DNA of 64,000 bases from Ardenticatenales bacterium (GCA_020634515.1 JACKBL010000001.1:682001-746000); one strand, 5' to 3'. Positions 25,356 to 34,171 are shown, numbered from the stretch's first letter. Program-made: numbers and translations. Notes: generated by a model not told the origin, from the letters alone.

Positions 25356-26582
25356 GTGAAAAGCGTGGAATTCTCGCAAACGGTATGCAAGGGATATTTG
25401 CGTATCGTGGACACGGACGCCAGCGTGGATTTATCCGTCAAGGCCGGCATTGCCCTGGATGAAACGGGTTCTTTGCGATCACGCGACCTTGCTCCCAATT
25501 CAGCTATTGTCCAGGCCCTCTGGGAACGTAACATTTTCTCGTGCTCATCGGACATTGAGCGTATGGGGATGGAATTGTTGGCATTGGGGAAGCGTGTTCG
25601 CAACAGGAATCTGGCGTTAACATCATTCATTATGCAGCAATCCGAATATGTTCGGATCACAACAGCGGAGCGGCAAGTGGATGACACACGCATATGGAGC
25701 ATGGGCCGTAGCGTCCTAACATCGCCCAATGGGCAAACATTTTACCGCGATGTGTGGATTGACTCGTCCGAAGATGTACTCGCTGAGTTTGCTTCCAACA
25801 CTGACGCCATGCTGGCGGAACTCGGCGATGTAAACATCACGACCTCTCCATCCCTCACTATACCTGGAACCGTGATATTTCCTCCGGGAACGGGTGGCTA
25901 TTTTATCCATGAAGTATTTGGGCATATGTTGGAAGGCGATCTGGTTAGCCAGGGCGTTTCCGTTTTTGGCAAGCATATCCATCTGGGCGACCGAATTGGT
26001 CCTGATTTCCTGAATGTGGCTGATGATCCGGCCGGATTTTCAGAACATATCGGACTTGCCGCCGTGGATGATGAAGGCGAACCGTTGAACCGTATTCCGC
26101 TTGTGTCCGCGGGAACCTTGAGCGGATACATTTGCGACCGGGAAACCGCGGCTTTGTTGGGAGATGGTGTTGGCGCCGGATGCGCAAGGCGACAATCTTA
26201 TAAGCATAAGGCTGTTCCCAGAATGCGTTCCACCTTTGTGTCGCCGACCGGAACAGGGAATGATCTCAACCAGATAATCGCGGACACGGAAAGCGGTTTC
26301 CTGGTGTCACAACTCATAGCGGGCAACGTCAACCCCATGACGGGCGATTTCATGCTCATATGTGGTAATGGATACGTCATCGTTGATGGACAAATAACAA
26401 CCCCGGTACGTGGCGTCACACTATACGGCAATGCGCTTACCGCGATGAGAACAATTGACACGATTGGTAGCGATTTTAAGATGATACCCTTGCAATGCGC
26501 GAAAGCAGGTCAGATCCTTCCGGTTTGCGCCGGTTCTCCTACTATCAGAGTACATGATCTTATAGCCACAAGGAATATCTAA
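25356..26582 (+). CDS. tldD: TldD-type metallopeptidase of the RiPP cluster
   Basis: The protein has 408 residues from the GTG at 25356, preceded by TAAGGAAAA; the upstream ATG lies in a repeat. TldD is the zinc-bearing half of the TldD/TldE heterodimer, which removes leader peptides, as in microcin B17 maturation. The zinc motif HEXXXH is intact: H185-E186-VFG-H190, in GGYFIHEVFGHMLEGD. Later family stretches include DEGEP, VSAGTLSGYICD, NDLNQIIADTESGFLV and the C-terminal TIDTIGSDFKM. It is shorter than housekeeping TldD (about 480 residues), mainly at the N-terminus. It overlaps tldE by one base (TAATG). Confidence 0.9.
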   Translation: MKSVEFSQTVCKGYLRIVDTDASVDLSVKAGIALDETGSLRSRDLAPNSAIVQALWERNIFSCSSDIERMGMELLALGKRVRNRNLALTSFIMQQSEYVRITTAERQVDDTRIWSMGRSVLTSPNGQTFYRDVWIDSSEDVLAEFASNTDAMLAELGDVNITTSPSLTIPGTVIFPPGTGGYFIHEVFGHMLEGDLVSQGVSVFGKHIHLGDRIGPDFLNVADDPAGFSEHIGLAAVDDEGEPLNRIPLVSAGTLSGYICDRETAALLGDGVGAGCARRQSYKHKAVPRMRSTFVSPTGTGNDLNQIIADTESGFLVSQLIAGNVNPMTGDFMLICGNGYVIVDGQITTPVRGVTLYGNALTAMRTIDTIGSDFKMIPLQCAKAGQILPVCAGSPTIRVHDLIATRNI

Positions 26583-27868
26583 TGGAGGACAGGTTCCTGG
26601 AAGACATTGTGAGCAATTGTCTGCGGATGGGTTGTTCCGAAGCAGAGGCGTCGGTTAGAACCGGGGTTTCGGCAAGAGTTGGTCCAGAACAGACAATTCG
26701 CATTAAAGAGCAGGTTTCTCATACGCATTTGAGCGTGCGTGTCCTGCGGGATGGGAAACTGGGGTCAGCGAGTGGTTCCGCACTCAACAGTACGTCAGCA
26801 GAGGTGCTGTCTGAAATGGCTGTTCGCTCGGCCCTGTCGAACCCCGTTCTCCATTATCCCCCGCAAATATGCACCGACAATGCGCTGCCGGAAAAAGGCA
26901 ACTCGATCACAAAGGAAGCATTGCCTCTCGATACCTGGATTGACTGGATCGAAAACGAAGCTTTACTGATTGGGCAGACCTTTGATTGCCAACTTCATTC
27001 CTTGTTGTTTGGATATGAAGCCTGGGGCGTAACTTTCTTCAATTCCAAGGGAATAATCGGGCGGTATCAGGCAGACCGGTCAATGGTTACGGGTTTGACC
27101 CAACCGGACCCTCGTTATTCAAGGCAACCCACTTTTCTGATGTGTCATGGCGTCATGCCGGGCACAAATCTGGTGAATATCCTGGCGGAAGACCATTTTA
27201 CCGCCCGCCTATGGTGTAGTACAGCCAGGTCCGTTGAAAACTTAAAGGGGCGCGTTCGCTTTTCCCCCATCGCTGCCGCACAACTGTTATCGCTGATGGC
27301 GCAAGCATTCAATGGGCAAAACATTCTGCATCGGCGTTCTTTCTTGCGCCAGGAGCAGTTCAATAAACAGGTAGGAAATCCTGCTCTTTCCATCGTGGAC
27401 GACCCTGTCGCGCCGGGAAGCGCCGCCCAAATTCCGTTTGATGCTGAAGGTGTTCTCGCTAAACGGAAATACTTGATCAAGAAGGGTGTTTTCGTGAATG
27501 CCCTGTGTGATACGAGTACCTGGGCGGTTATTGGTTTTGGTAGCCCTGGCAATGCGCACCTGGTTCCCCCCAACTTTGAAACGAGAATCACGCCCAGCAA
27601 TCTGATGATAGAGCCTTCTGGTCAGGATGCAGAGGAGGATTATGCGCATTATGTGGAATACCTGGGGGGGCAAAGTCTGATCGACATGGGAACAGGGATA
27701 TTAAGTGGTGTGGCAACGGGTTACAGCGTCACTGCATCCAAGAAGATCCCCATGATGTTTCGACTGGGGCTAGACGTTGATGCTATTTTTGCCGGCATGA
27801 AACCTACCTCCACGCCCGAATGGGTTGGTTCGGTGTGCGTACCTGCCTTGGACTTCATAATCAAATGA
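26582..27868 (+). CDS. tldE: TldE/PmbA-type partner peptidase subunit
   Basis: The protein has 428 residues, starting on the last base of the tldD stop. It has the PmbA/TldE layout: an N-terminal alpha/beta domain (GCSEAEASVRTGVSARV), a central DPVAPGSAAQIPFDAEGVLAKRKYLIKKGVF segment that lines the cleft, and a GGQSLIDMGTGILSGVATGYSV end. As expected for TldE it lacks a HEXXXH motif, so it should act as the non-metal subunit. A single TGCCGGCA lies at 27790. With TldD it probably cuts the leader from the modified peptide encoded at 29723. Confidence 0.88.
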   Translation: MEDRFLEDIVSNCLRMGCSEAEASVRTGVSARVGPEQTIRIKEQVSHTHLSVRVLRDGKLGSASGSALNSTSAEVLSEMAVRSALSNPVLHYPPQICTDNALPEKGNSITKEALPLDTWIDWIENEALLIGQTFDCQLHSLLFGYEAWGVTFFNSKGIIGRYQADRSMVTGLTQPDPRYSRQPTFLMCHGVMPGTNLVNILAEDHFTARLWCSTARSVENLKGRVRFSPIAAAQLLSLMAQAFNGQNILHRRSFLRQEQFNKQVGNPALSIVDDPVAPGSAAQIPFDAEGVLAKRKYLIKKGVFVNALCDTSTWAVIGFGSPGNAHLVPPNFETRITPSNLMIEPSGQDAEEDYAHYVEYLGGQSLIDMGTGILSGVATGYSVTASKKIPMMFRLGLDVDAIFAGMKPTSTPEWVGSVCVPALDFIIK

Positions 27869-28599
27869 ACAGCAATTTGATGAGCGAGTGCGTGATTAAT
27901 TTCGAAAACGTCATGTTTTCGTACAACGAAAAAGAAAACGCGGTTGACGACTTAACGATGTGTATCCACCGTGGACAATCGCTGGCAATTCTGGGTCACA
28001 ATGGCGCTGGAAAAACGACGACTTTGCGGTTGATTCTGGGGCTGTTGCATCCGCAACAAGGCCGTATCCTGGTCAATGGTCTTGCTCCCGATTCCCCGTT
28101 GATACCACGCGGCATGATAGCCTATATGCCGGAGACAGGCGGGATATATGATAGATTGACCGGGTTTCAAAACCTGGTATTTCGGGCACGCGCCGCGAAT
28201 GTTGATCCAACTGACATTCATGCCAGATCCACATTCTGGCTGGAAAAGCTGGGACTTCTGCAAAGAGGCGATGAAAAGGTGGGTTACTGGTCAAAGGGAC
28301 TGAAGCAACGGCTCTCGCTGGCCTGTGCCTTGATTTGCAACCCACGGCTCCTGCTCCTGGATGAACCCACTAATGGGCTTGATCCGGAGAGTCTTTCTAT
28401 CGTCATGAAGGTGCTGCAAGAGACCAATGCTCAGGAAACAACGCTCCTCATTTGCAGCCATGACCTGAATGCCGTTCAGCAAGTGTGTAACCAGATGATC
28501 ATTATTCAGTACGGCAGACTCCTACACATGAGTTCCATAGAGGACGCTACTCCTGAATTGCTGCGCGAGAAGTATCTGGAATTGACAACGACAAGGTAA
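27865..28599 (+). CDS. ABC transporter ATP-binding protein (peptide export/immunity)
   Basis: The protein has 244 residues from the ATG at 27865, which overlaps the tldE stop (ATGA); an ATG at 27880 is possible. It shows Walker A GHNGAGKTT (residues 44-52), the Q-loop region MPETGGIYDRLT, signature SKGLKQRLSLA, Walker B LLLLDEPTNGLDPES and the switch histidine CSHDLN. It resembles ATPases of ABC-2 exporters such as natural-product self-resistance pumps. The permease is at 28916. Translational coupling to tldDE places it in the same operon. Export of the mature peptide, or immunity, is the likely role. Confidence 0.85.
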   Translation: MNSNLMSECVINFENVMFSYNEKENAVDDLTMCIHRGQSLAILGHNGAGKTTTLRLILGLLHPQQGRILVNGLAPDSPLIPRGMIAYMPETGGIYDRLTGFQNLVFRARAANVDPTDIHARSTFWLEKLGLLQRGDEKVGYWSKGLKQRLSLACALICNPRLLLLDEPTNGLDPESLSIVMKVLQETNAQETTLLICSHDLNAVQQVCNQMIIIQYGRLLHMSSIEDATPELLREKYLELTTTR

Positions 28600-28915
28600 C
28601 TAGGGGTTCGCTCGGAATTAACTTGGGACTTTCCAATACATAGGACCCTTCACGTGCACTCTTTCATGCGACGTGGAGGCGGGAAGCGCCATGATCAATT
28701 GATGTGTTTGCGTGGTACAAGCATTCTTCCGGCACATCCCTCGATTCCAATCTTATGATCGGATGTGTCTTTCGGAGCGGAGTCTCTCCGCGGCGCTTCA
28801 CTCCTTGAGTAGCACCTTCACGGAAGCCGTCTTGACGCGAAACGACTTGCATGATGAGATGCTTTTGGCCTGAAACGGGGCTTCCGGGAAGGTTTGTTGG
28901 CAGGGTCCCCTGAGA
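28600..28915. repeat. Gap inside the island with a family E element
   Basis: The element at about 28815-28894 starts CCTTCACGGAAG and ends GGCTTCCGGGAAGG, with a variable middle. Related copies are at 33047-33099, 43644-43700 and 58574-58658. No coding frame is credible in these 316 nt, so the element seems to have been inserted between the ABC ATPase and permease genes. Confidence 0.65.
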
Positions 28916-29626
28916 ATGAATAGATACCAAACCGAAATGAATATGCAACAGGTAATCACGGACATCATAACAGTCACGCGCAAAGAGGTATGGGAGTTGA
29001 GGCATTCAATGCGCCATTTATACTGGTTGCTCGTCTGGCTCCTGATGCCGGTTTTTCTGGTGTACGGAAACACAAGTCGGAGCCTGGTACCGATATCTTC
29101 TTTGTATCTGTTTCTTCCTTCTCTACTTGCGCTGATGACGAGCGGTCAAATCGTACTGGACACGATCCTGGGAGAGAAAAAAGCGAAAACATTGGAGGTG
29201 CTGCTTTCTACCGGTATTTCTCCGGTGGCCATCATTATTGGCAAAATGATCCCGGCCATCGTCATCGGTTACACGCTTTCACAGCTAGGCCTTCTTGGAT
29301 TGAACGCATTTTCTCTGCTTGATGGACTCCCCACGACGCTGGCGACAAACTGGTTTTTGATCATCAATCCACTTACAGCAGCTTATCTGGCAAGCTGTGT
29401 GGTTATTATGACGACGATTCTAATCCCTGATGAGCGGATCTCACCAACGGTAGCCATGCTTCTGGTGTTAATTCCTCTTGTCTTCCTAGGATATCTTTAT
29501 AACCACATGGTTTGGTCAGTACTCAACATGTTCCTGCTCAGCATAGGCGTGATTCTTTTCTGTGGGTTGTTAACATGGTTCGCCGCAACAACTATCAAGC
29601 GAATCCCTCTATTTACGCAAATCTAG
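28916..29626 (+). CDS. ABC-2 type permease
   Basis: The protein has 236 residues; MNMQQV at 28937 is an alternative start. It shows about six membrane helices in the ABC-2 pattern: an N-terminal VTRKEVWELRHS entry helix, WLLVWLLMPVFLVYG, the MTSGQIVLDTILGEKKAKTLEVLLSTGISPVAIIIGKMIPA loop typical of Nat/CcmB-like exporters, and later helices to LLTWFAATTIKRIP. It should pair with the ATPase at 27865 to export the peptide product or protect the producer. Confidence 0.82.
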   Translation: MNRYQTEMNMQQVITDIITVTRKEVWELRHSMRHLYWLLVWLLMPVFLVYGNTSRSLVPISSLYLFLPSLLALMTSGQIVLDTILGEKKAKTLEVLLSTGISPVAIIIGKMIPAIVIGYTLSQLGLLGLNAFSLLDGLPTTLATNWFLIINPLTAAYLASCVVIMTTILIPDERISPTVAMLLVLIPLVFLGYLYNHMVWSVLNMFLLSIGVILFCGLLTWFAATTIKRIPLFTQI

Positions 29627-29722
29627 CTAACGGATTGAACCGTTAGCTTGGTTTTCCCTCAATCCTACTGTTGAGGTTCCCGGTCAGGTTCTTTTACTCA
29701 TCAAAATTAAAAGGAGATACCG

Positions 29723-29845
29723 ATGCAAAAACCAGAGTATGTATCCAATGTAGCTGCTTGTTTAATCGATCCGGCGGTTGCTTTTGCCATGTGGACGACT
29801 GGTATCTGGATTGGTTGTGGTGTTGTCTTGAATGCTGCTATGTAG
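29723..29845 (+). CDS. Candidate RiPP precursor peptide (40 residues)
   Basis: A short gene with a near-ideal ribosome site (AAAAGGAGATACCG before ATG), standing alone between the permease and the radical SAM gene. It begins MQKPEYVSNVAACLIDP and ends GCGVVLNAAM. Residues 1-17 are polar enough to be a leader. The rest is hydrophobic, with Trp24, Trp29 and Cys32; another Cys is at 13. AACLID resembles AACLVD of subtilosin A, but the match is too short to rely on. I infer that it is the substrate of the neighbouring radical SAM enzyme and of TldD/E. The position of the modification and the leader cut are unknown. Confidence 0.72.
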   Translation: MQKPEYVSNVAACLIDPAVAFAMWTTGIWIGCGVVLNAAM

Positions 29846-29890
29846 TAGCGCATAGTGATAACAAGGTTGCCTGACCAGGACTTTATACAG

Positions 29891-29914
29891 CACGCCGTGA
29901 TTTAGTCATGGTGT
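29891..29914 (+). promoter_or_regulatory. Hairpin between peptide gene and radical SAM gene
   Basis: CACGCCGTGA pairs with TCATGGTGTG over ten positions (two G-U) around a TTTAG loop. There is no T-run after it. A weaker stem ACACG/CGTGT followed by TTCTT lies at 29962-29977. Such structures often let a precursor transcript be more abundant than the downstream enzyme transcript. Confidence 0.4.
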
Positions 29915-30024
29915 GTCAGCGAAGAAGCACGCTCGTGTGCATCGCTACCACGTATCCGCCGACACGGGCGTGTTTCTTGCCTGACATGGCCTGTCACTGA
30001 TTCGCTGGAGGATGATGAGAACCC

Positions 30025-31314
30025 ATGTACCCTATTATTTCAGCACCGCGAAAAATCAAATTGCAACCTGACTACTCGACTATTTATGTGAATACAGGAA
30101 GGATTTACGTTAATGAATCGGCGGCCTCTATTCTCCGCCTATGTAACGGGACGAACACCCCGGACGATATAATTGAACAACTGATCATTAAGTATGATGA
30201 AAAACCGGAGATCGTTACGGATTTTGTTCGTGAGTTTTTGGATTATTCGTTACGGTTGGGTACTGTCACCCCATCCGCGAGCCGCGAGTTGGCGGAAATA
30301 ACTGTACAGGGAAATACGACTTACTGGACCCCTGATGCTGTTGTGCTGGAACTGACGCATAATTGTCCGTTGTCGTGCCGGCATTGTTTTCTCGACGCCG
30401 GGCATGGGACCAGTATGAGCAAAGAAATGTTAATGCCCCTCTGTGAAGAAATGGTCACGATGGGCGTTGATATGGTGCAGTTGACGGGAGGCGAGCCTCT
30501 CATTTATCCTGGGGTTGACGCCATCATTGAGTTTTTCATCCAACGAGATATTCGTTTGAGTATCACAACCAGTGGTATTGTGAACTCGCCCAAAACGAAC
30601 CAGGCCATTGCTCGCATGAAGGGCACCGGGGGTTGGGTGCAGGTTAGTCTGGACGGATTGGAAGATACGCATAATCAAATGCGCGGTAATCGCCATGGCT
30701 ATTCAAGCGCGGTTGCCTTTATCCAGAAAATGATTGCGCTGGGAATTGACGTTGACGTTGCCACCACTGTCACACAAGCCTCATTTGATGAACTTGAGCC
30801 GTTATGTCAACAGTTGAAGGCGTGGGGTGTTCGTACCTACCGCATAGGCGTTATCTCAGAGCGCGGCAGGGCGATAGACAATGGACTGGGATCTCCCGCA
30901 AGTTTGCGCCGGATGGTGGCCGAAAAGAGACGGGCGCTCAAAGCCAGGTACGATTCGCCCCGTTTTCACGTTTCAGGGTTTGAAGACGATCTCATTGGGG
31001 ACCCCCATGCGCGGCAACAAGAGAACTGTGGGGCCGGTTATCGAATACTGAAGATCTCGCCGGATGGCAACGTTCACCCTTGCCCTTTGATGAACTGGCC
31101 GATTGGGAGCCTTCAAGACCATTCGCTGACGGAGATAACGCAAAGAAATGGCAAACGATTTGCCCTTATGCTTTCTCCGTCGCCGCAACAGTGTGGAACC
31201 TGCTCTAATCTGGTTTTCTGTAAAGGGTGCATGGCTGAGGCGCTGCAATACTGTGGAACGGTCGAACGCTGCAACTGGAAAACATCCCAGGCGGCAAGCG
31301 CCGGGTTGTATTAA
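30025..31314 (+). CDS. Radical SAM/SPASM peptide maturase with N-terminal PqqD-like domain
   Basis: The protein has 429 residues. Residues 1-95 form a PqqD-like recognition domain (APRKIKLQPDYSTIYVN, VNESAASILRLCNG, TPDDIIEQL), which in RiPP enzymes holds the leader peptide. The radical SAM core has the motif C114-PLS-C118-RH-C121 and GGEPL. The C-terminal SPASM region carries further cysteines (NCGAGYRI, HPCPLM, CGTCSNLVFCKGCMAEA, YCGTVERC) for auxiliary iron-sulfur clusters. This architecture is that of AlbA/sactisynthase and related enzymes that install thioether or carbon-carbon links. A GGAGG lies 13 nt before the ATG. It ends tail to tail with the next gene, sharing 4 nt. Confidence 0.9.
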   Translation: MYPIISAPRKIKLQPDYSTIYVNTGRIYVNESAASILRLCNGTNTPDDIIEQLIIKYDEKPEIVTDFVREFLDYSLRLGTVTPSASRELAEITVQGNTTYWTPDAVVLELTHNCPLSCRHCFLDAGHGTSMSKEMLMPLCEEMVTMGVDMVQLTGGEPLIYPGVDAIIEFFIQRDIRLSITTSGIVNSPKTNQAIARMKGTGGWVQVSLDGLEDTHNQMRGNRHGYSSAVAFIQKMIALGIDVDVATTVTQASFDELEPLCQQLKAWGVRTYRIGVISERGRAIDNGLGSPASLRRMVAEKRRALKARYDSPRFHVSGFEDDLIGDPHARQQENCGAGYRILKISPDGNVHPCPLMNWPIGSLQDHSLTEITQRNGKRFALMLSPSPQQCGTCSNLVFCKGCMAEALQYCGTVERCNWKTSQAASAGLY

Positions 31315-32690
31315 CGATTCTCCTGGCCGCGCGTATACCACGTACCGCCCGGCCCGTCATAACTGCCGCCTTCGCCCCAGATGGCGTAGTTCGTTCCGTC
31401 GTCGCCAACTTCCAGTTCCAGATAATCGCCATAGGGGAAGGCATAGCCGGCCCAATCTTTGTAGGATGCGCCAAAGGGTTGGTTGGAGAGGCGAACAGGC
31501 AGGCTCCACGTCTGCCCGCCGTCCGTGGTGCGGCGATACCAGGTGTTCCAGCCGGTCTGCTCGCGGATGCGGTCGTCCTGCCAGATGACGCGGAAGTCGT
31601 CGGGCGCGGGGCCGGCGGCCACGGCGGGGAAGGCGTTGTTGACGGCGGGGTCCTGGCTGGAGATTTGCCGCCGTCCGCTCCAGGTGAGACCACCATCTTC
31701 GGAGGCGCGGATGTAGAGTTGCTGCGGGGATTGGGGGGAAATGCCGGCATGATACGCCACCAACACCGTCCCCACCCTATCTACGGCCAGCCCCATCGAC
31801 GGCCCCAGGAAACCGAGATAACAGCCGGGGGACCAGTCACATGCCGGCATTTCCGCCGACACATCCACCAACTTTGTATCCCAACTCGCGCCCCCATCCG
31901 TCGAACGTAGCACATAAAGGCGGCTGTTGCCCGTATAATCCGAACGGTACGAAGCCGCCGCCACATACGCCGTGCCATCCGCCGCCACCGCGCCGCCACT
32001 GTGGAACCAGTAGCGCAAAACGCTGCTCGTGCGCACCGGCGGGGCAAAACTCAGCCCGCCATCGTGCGACGCGGCCACATAACTCGCGCGCGCATTAAAG
32101 GCCACGTACACGTCCATCCCATCCGGCGAAATCAGTAGCACCGGCCTGTCCGACCACTGTGGCGGCTCCCCATCTTGCGGGGCCACCAGGATGGGCGCGG
32201 ACCAGCTCTGCCCCCCATCGTGCGACTGCTGGTAGGTGACGCCGGGGACGTAATCGTGCAGCCAGGCAACATGCACCGTGCCGTTGGCGTCCACGGCAAT
32301 TTGCGGGTCATTTTGGCTGCGCTGCGTCTGCGCCAGGAACTGGTCCGGCTCCCAGGTGGCGCCGCCATCCAGCGAACGACGAAAGATTAATGCCGGCAAT
32401 GGGCACGTGGGACAGGGTGGTGGACCGTTGTAGCGCGTCGTCATCTGGTACACCGCGCCCCCGTTCGGGTCCACCGCCGTCGCCGGCTCCCAATCGTCAT
32501 GTCCGCTCCACCGCCGCTCCAGGTCAAACCCATCCGGCTGCCGCGTCGCCGCTTCCGCCGCCGCTGCGACCACCGCCGCCTGCCCCGCTTCCTTGCGCGC
32601 CTCCGTGGCGGACAGCTTTACCTCCGGCGCGCGCGCCAGCGCCCACACCCCCACGCCCAACCAGCACATCACCAGAATCCAACGCCGCAT
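31311..32690 (-). CDS. Exported Asp-box (BNR) propeller protein
   Basis: The protein has 459 residues. It starts MRRWILVMCWLGVGVWALA, a signal peptide with a possible lipid-attachment Cys at position 9. At least five Asp-boxes are clear: SLDGGATWE, SHDGGQSWS, STDGGASWD, SEDGGLTWS and TTDGGQTWS, indicating a six-bladed sialidase-like fold. Base composition returns to high G+C here, with TGCCGGCA at 31742, 31841 and 32391, so it lies outside the AT-rich island. Its stop overlaps the radical SAM stop, marking the island's right edge. Its substrate is unknown. Confidence 0.78.
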   Translation of the reverse strand: MRRWILVMCWLGVGVWALARAPEVKLSATEARKEAGQAAVVAAAAEAATRQPDGFDLERRWSGHDDWEPATAVDPNGGAVYQMTTRYNGPPPCPTCPLPALIFRRSLDGGATWEPDQFLAQTQRSQNDPQIAVDANGTVHVAWLHDYVPGVTYQQSHDGGQSWSAPILVAPQDGEPPQWSDRPVLLISPDGMDVYVAFNARASYVAASHDGGLSFAPPVRTSSVLRYWFHSGGAVAADGTAYVAAASYRSDYTGNSRLYVLRSTDGGASWDTKLVDVSAEMPACDWSPGCYLGFLGPSMGLAVDRVGTVLVAYHAGISPQSPQQLYIRASEDGGLTWSGRRQISSQDPAVNNAFPAVAAGPAPDDFRVIWQDDRIREQTGWNTWYRRTTDGGQTWSLPVRLSNQPFGASYKDWAGYAFPYGDYLELEVGDDGTNYAIWGEGGSYDGPGGTWYTRGQENR

Positions 32691-32732
32691 CTTCCACCTC
32701 CACGCTATCCCGTGTTACACTGATTTTTGTTG

Positions 32733-32800
32733 TAACGGCTAAGCCAGATTGGACCAATTTTCTCTCGTGAAATTGGTCCAATCTCCAGAGAGCATAGCGC
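32733..32800. repeat. Family A palindromic element
   Basis: GTAACGGCTAAGCC, arm AGATTGGACCAATTT, loop TCTCTCGTG, arm AAATTGGTCCAATCT, then CCAGAGAGCATAG. It lies just upstream of the Asp-box gene. Confidence 0.85.
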
Positions 32801-33256
32801 AAATGCCGGCAGGCCACAAGCAACGCCCCCTATCCCTCCCGCACGCCCTCACACGACAAACGTTTGACAACCTCTTTACATCTCACTAGACTTTGGTATG
32901 AACGAACTTCTCTGACTTCTTTGCAAACGCTGTTCATGAAAAGTAGTCCGAACATCTTGTTCGGACAGTCAAGCAGGATGCAAGCCCCGCCTGTTTTCGC
33001 AGGAGACTTCATGCGCCGCAGCGCATCACCATCAATGAGAACATCTTTCCCGAAGCTGTTACCCAGGGCCATCATCTCTGACGAAGCTTCCGGGAAGATC
33101 ATTTTCGGAGGAGTTTCCCATAGGCAGGGTTCACCACAATGAATGAAAACAGTCACAGATTTCGCAGATGACGCAGATTCATCTGGATGGTCGCTGGCGA
33201 CTACCAACTATCAACTGCCAACCACCACCTATCAACTTTCTCACCGGAAATGTCCA
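32801..33256. other. Repeat-bearing spacer
   Basis: About 450 nt. A family E-like element lies at 33047-33099 (TTTCCCGAAGCTG...GAAGCTTCCGGGAAG). Short frames on both strands have no ribosome site or family resemblance. I see nothing else. Confidence 0.4.
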
Positions 33257-33592
33257 ATGGCCATACAACTACAAACCGAGATCCCGCCTCTTTATCAAGA
33301 TGTGTCAGGCGCGCTCCGTGTGGGGGATTCCCGCGTGTTGCTGGAGATCGTTATTAACGCCTTTGAAGATGGGGCAACCCCCGAAGCCATCGTGCAGCGT
33401 TATCCGACAGTGACATTGGCTGATGCCTACGCGGTCATTGCTTACTACTTGCGTCATCGGGAAGACATTGAGGTTTACCTGGCGGAACGCGAAGGTCTGG
33501 CCAAGAGCGTGCAACGGCGCATTGAAAATCAGCAAGGAAGCGCCACGGAAATGCGCAACCGTTTATTAGCCCGCCTGCAAGACAAGATTTAA
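33257..33592 (+). CDS. DUF433 domain protein (putative antitoxin)
   Basis: The protein has 111 residues from MAIQLQTEIPPL; the upstream part of the frame is spacer. It matches the DUF433 pattern: DSRVLLEIVINAFEDGATPEAIVQRYPTVTLADAYAVIAYYLRHREDIEVYL, a small winged helix or MerR-like fold. In many genomes DUF433 genes pair with DUF5615 PIN-like toxins, and here such a gene follows after 3 nt. The antitoxin role is known for the family as a prediction only. Confidence 0.8.
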   Translation: MAIQLQTEIPPLYQDVSGALRVGDSRVLLEIVINAFEDGATPEAIVQRYPTVTLADAYAVIAYYLRHREDIEVYLAEREGLAKSVQRRIENQQGSATEMRNRLLARLQDKI

Positions 33593-33595
33593 ACC

Positions 33596-33944
33596 ATGCG
33601 TTGGTTGAGTGACGAAAATCTCAACGCGGACATTTTACGTGGGCTTCTACTCCGTCGCCCCTATCTGGATTTAGTGCGCGTTCAGGATGTTGGATTGAGG
33701 GGGTCCGACGATCCCACAGTTTTGGCCTGGGCAGCCGCGAACGATCGGATCATGTTGACGCATGATCGAGCTACGATGCCAGACTTTGCTTATAATTCGG
33801 ATTATGATCGGGCAATCAATGCCAGGCGTCTTCGTAATAAATGATCGCACTTCTCTACGACAGGTAATCCAGGAACACATTTTGATTGAAGATTGCAGCG
33901 AGCAATCAGAGTGGTCCGGGCTGGTCATCTATTTGCCTCTATGA
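33596..33944 (+). pseudogene. DUF5615 PIN-like toxin, frameshifted
   Basis: The frame from 33596 starts like an intact DUF5615 protein (MRWLSDENLNADILRGLLL, VRVQDVGLRGSDDPTVLAWAA, ILTHDRATMPDFAYN with a MLTHD variant), then diverges after about residue 66. The remainder of the family pattern (IMIGQSMPGVFVIND, QVIQEHILI, SEWSGLVIYLPL) continues in the +1 frame to a stop at 33944. One inserted base, or two lost, near 33,795 would explain it. Acidic residues of the PIN-like site lie before the break. It is either a true inactivated toxin or a sequencing error. Confidence 0.75.
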
Positions 33945-33948
33945 GTAT

Positions 33949-34098
33949 ATGAAATGGGGCGGATTTCGACGGGCATGGCTGCCAGACTTGCCGGCTGGCA
34001 TGGACTGGGTAGCCTTCATGTTTGCGCTGGATCGTTTTGGCCTCTCTCCCGTTGGCATTGACCCGGACGAATTAGAAGAAGACCTGGCAAATGCCTGA
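33949..34098 (+). CDS. Small hypothetical protein, possibly a gene remnant
   Basis: A frame of 49 residues beginning MKWGGFRRAWLPDLP and ending DPDELEEDLANA, 4 nt after the broken toxin. It lacks a good ribosome site. The sequence is protein-like (hydrophobic core then acidic tail), but I do not recognise it; it may be the C-terminal remnant of a longer gene. Confidence 0.35.
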   Translation: MKWGGFRRAWLPDLPAGMDWVAFMFALDRFGLSPVGIDPDELEEDLANA

Positions 34099-34171
34099 AT
34101 GCGGATAGCTGATGCCGCTGGTGTTTACAAGATTTGACCGTTCCGCGGTTTGCGATTAGACTTCATCCAAC

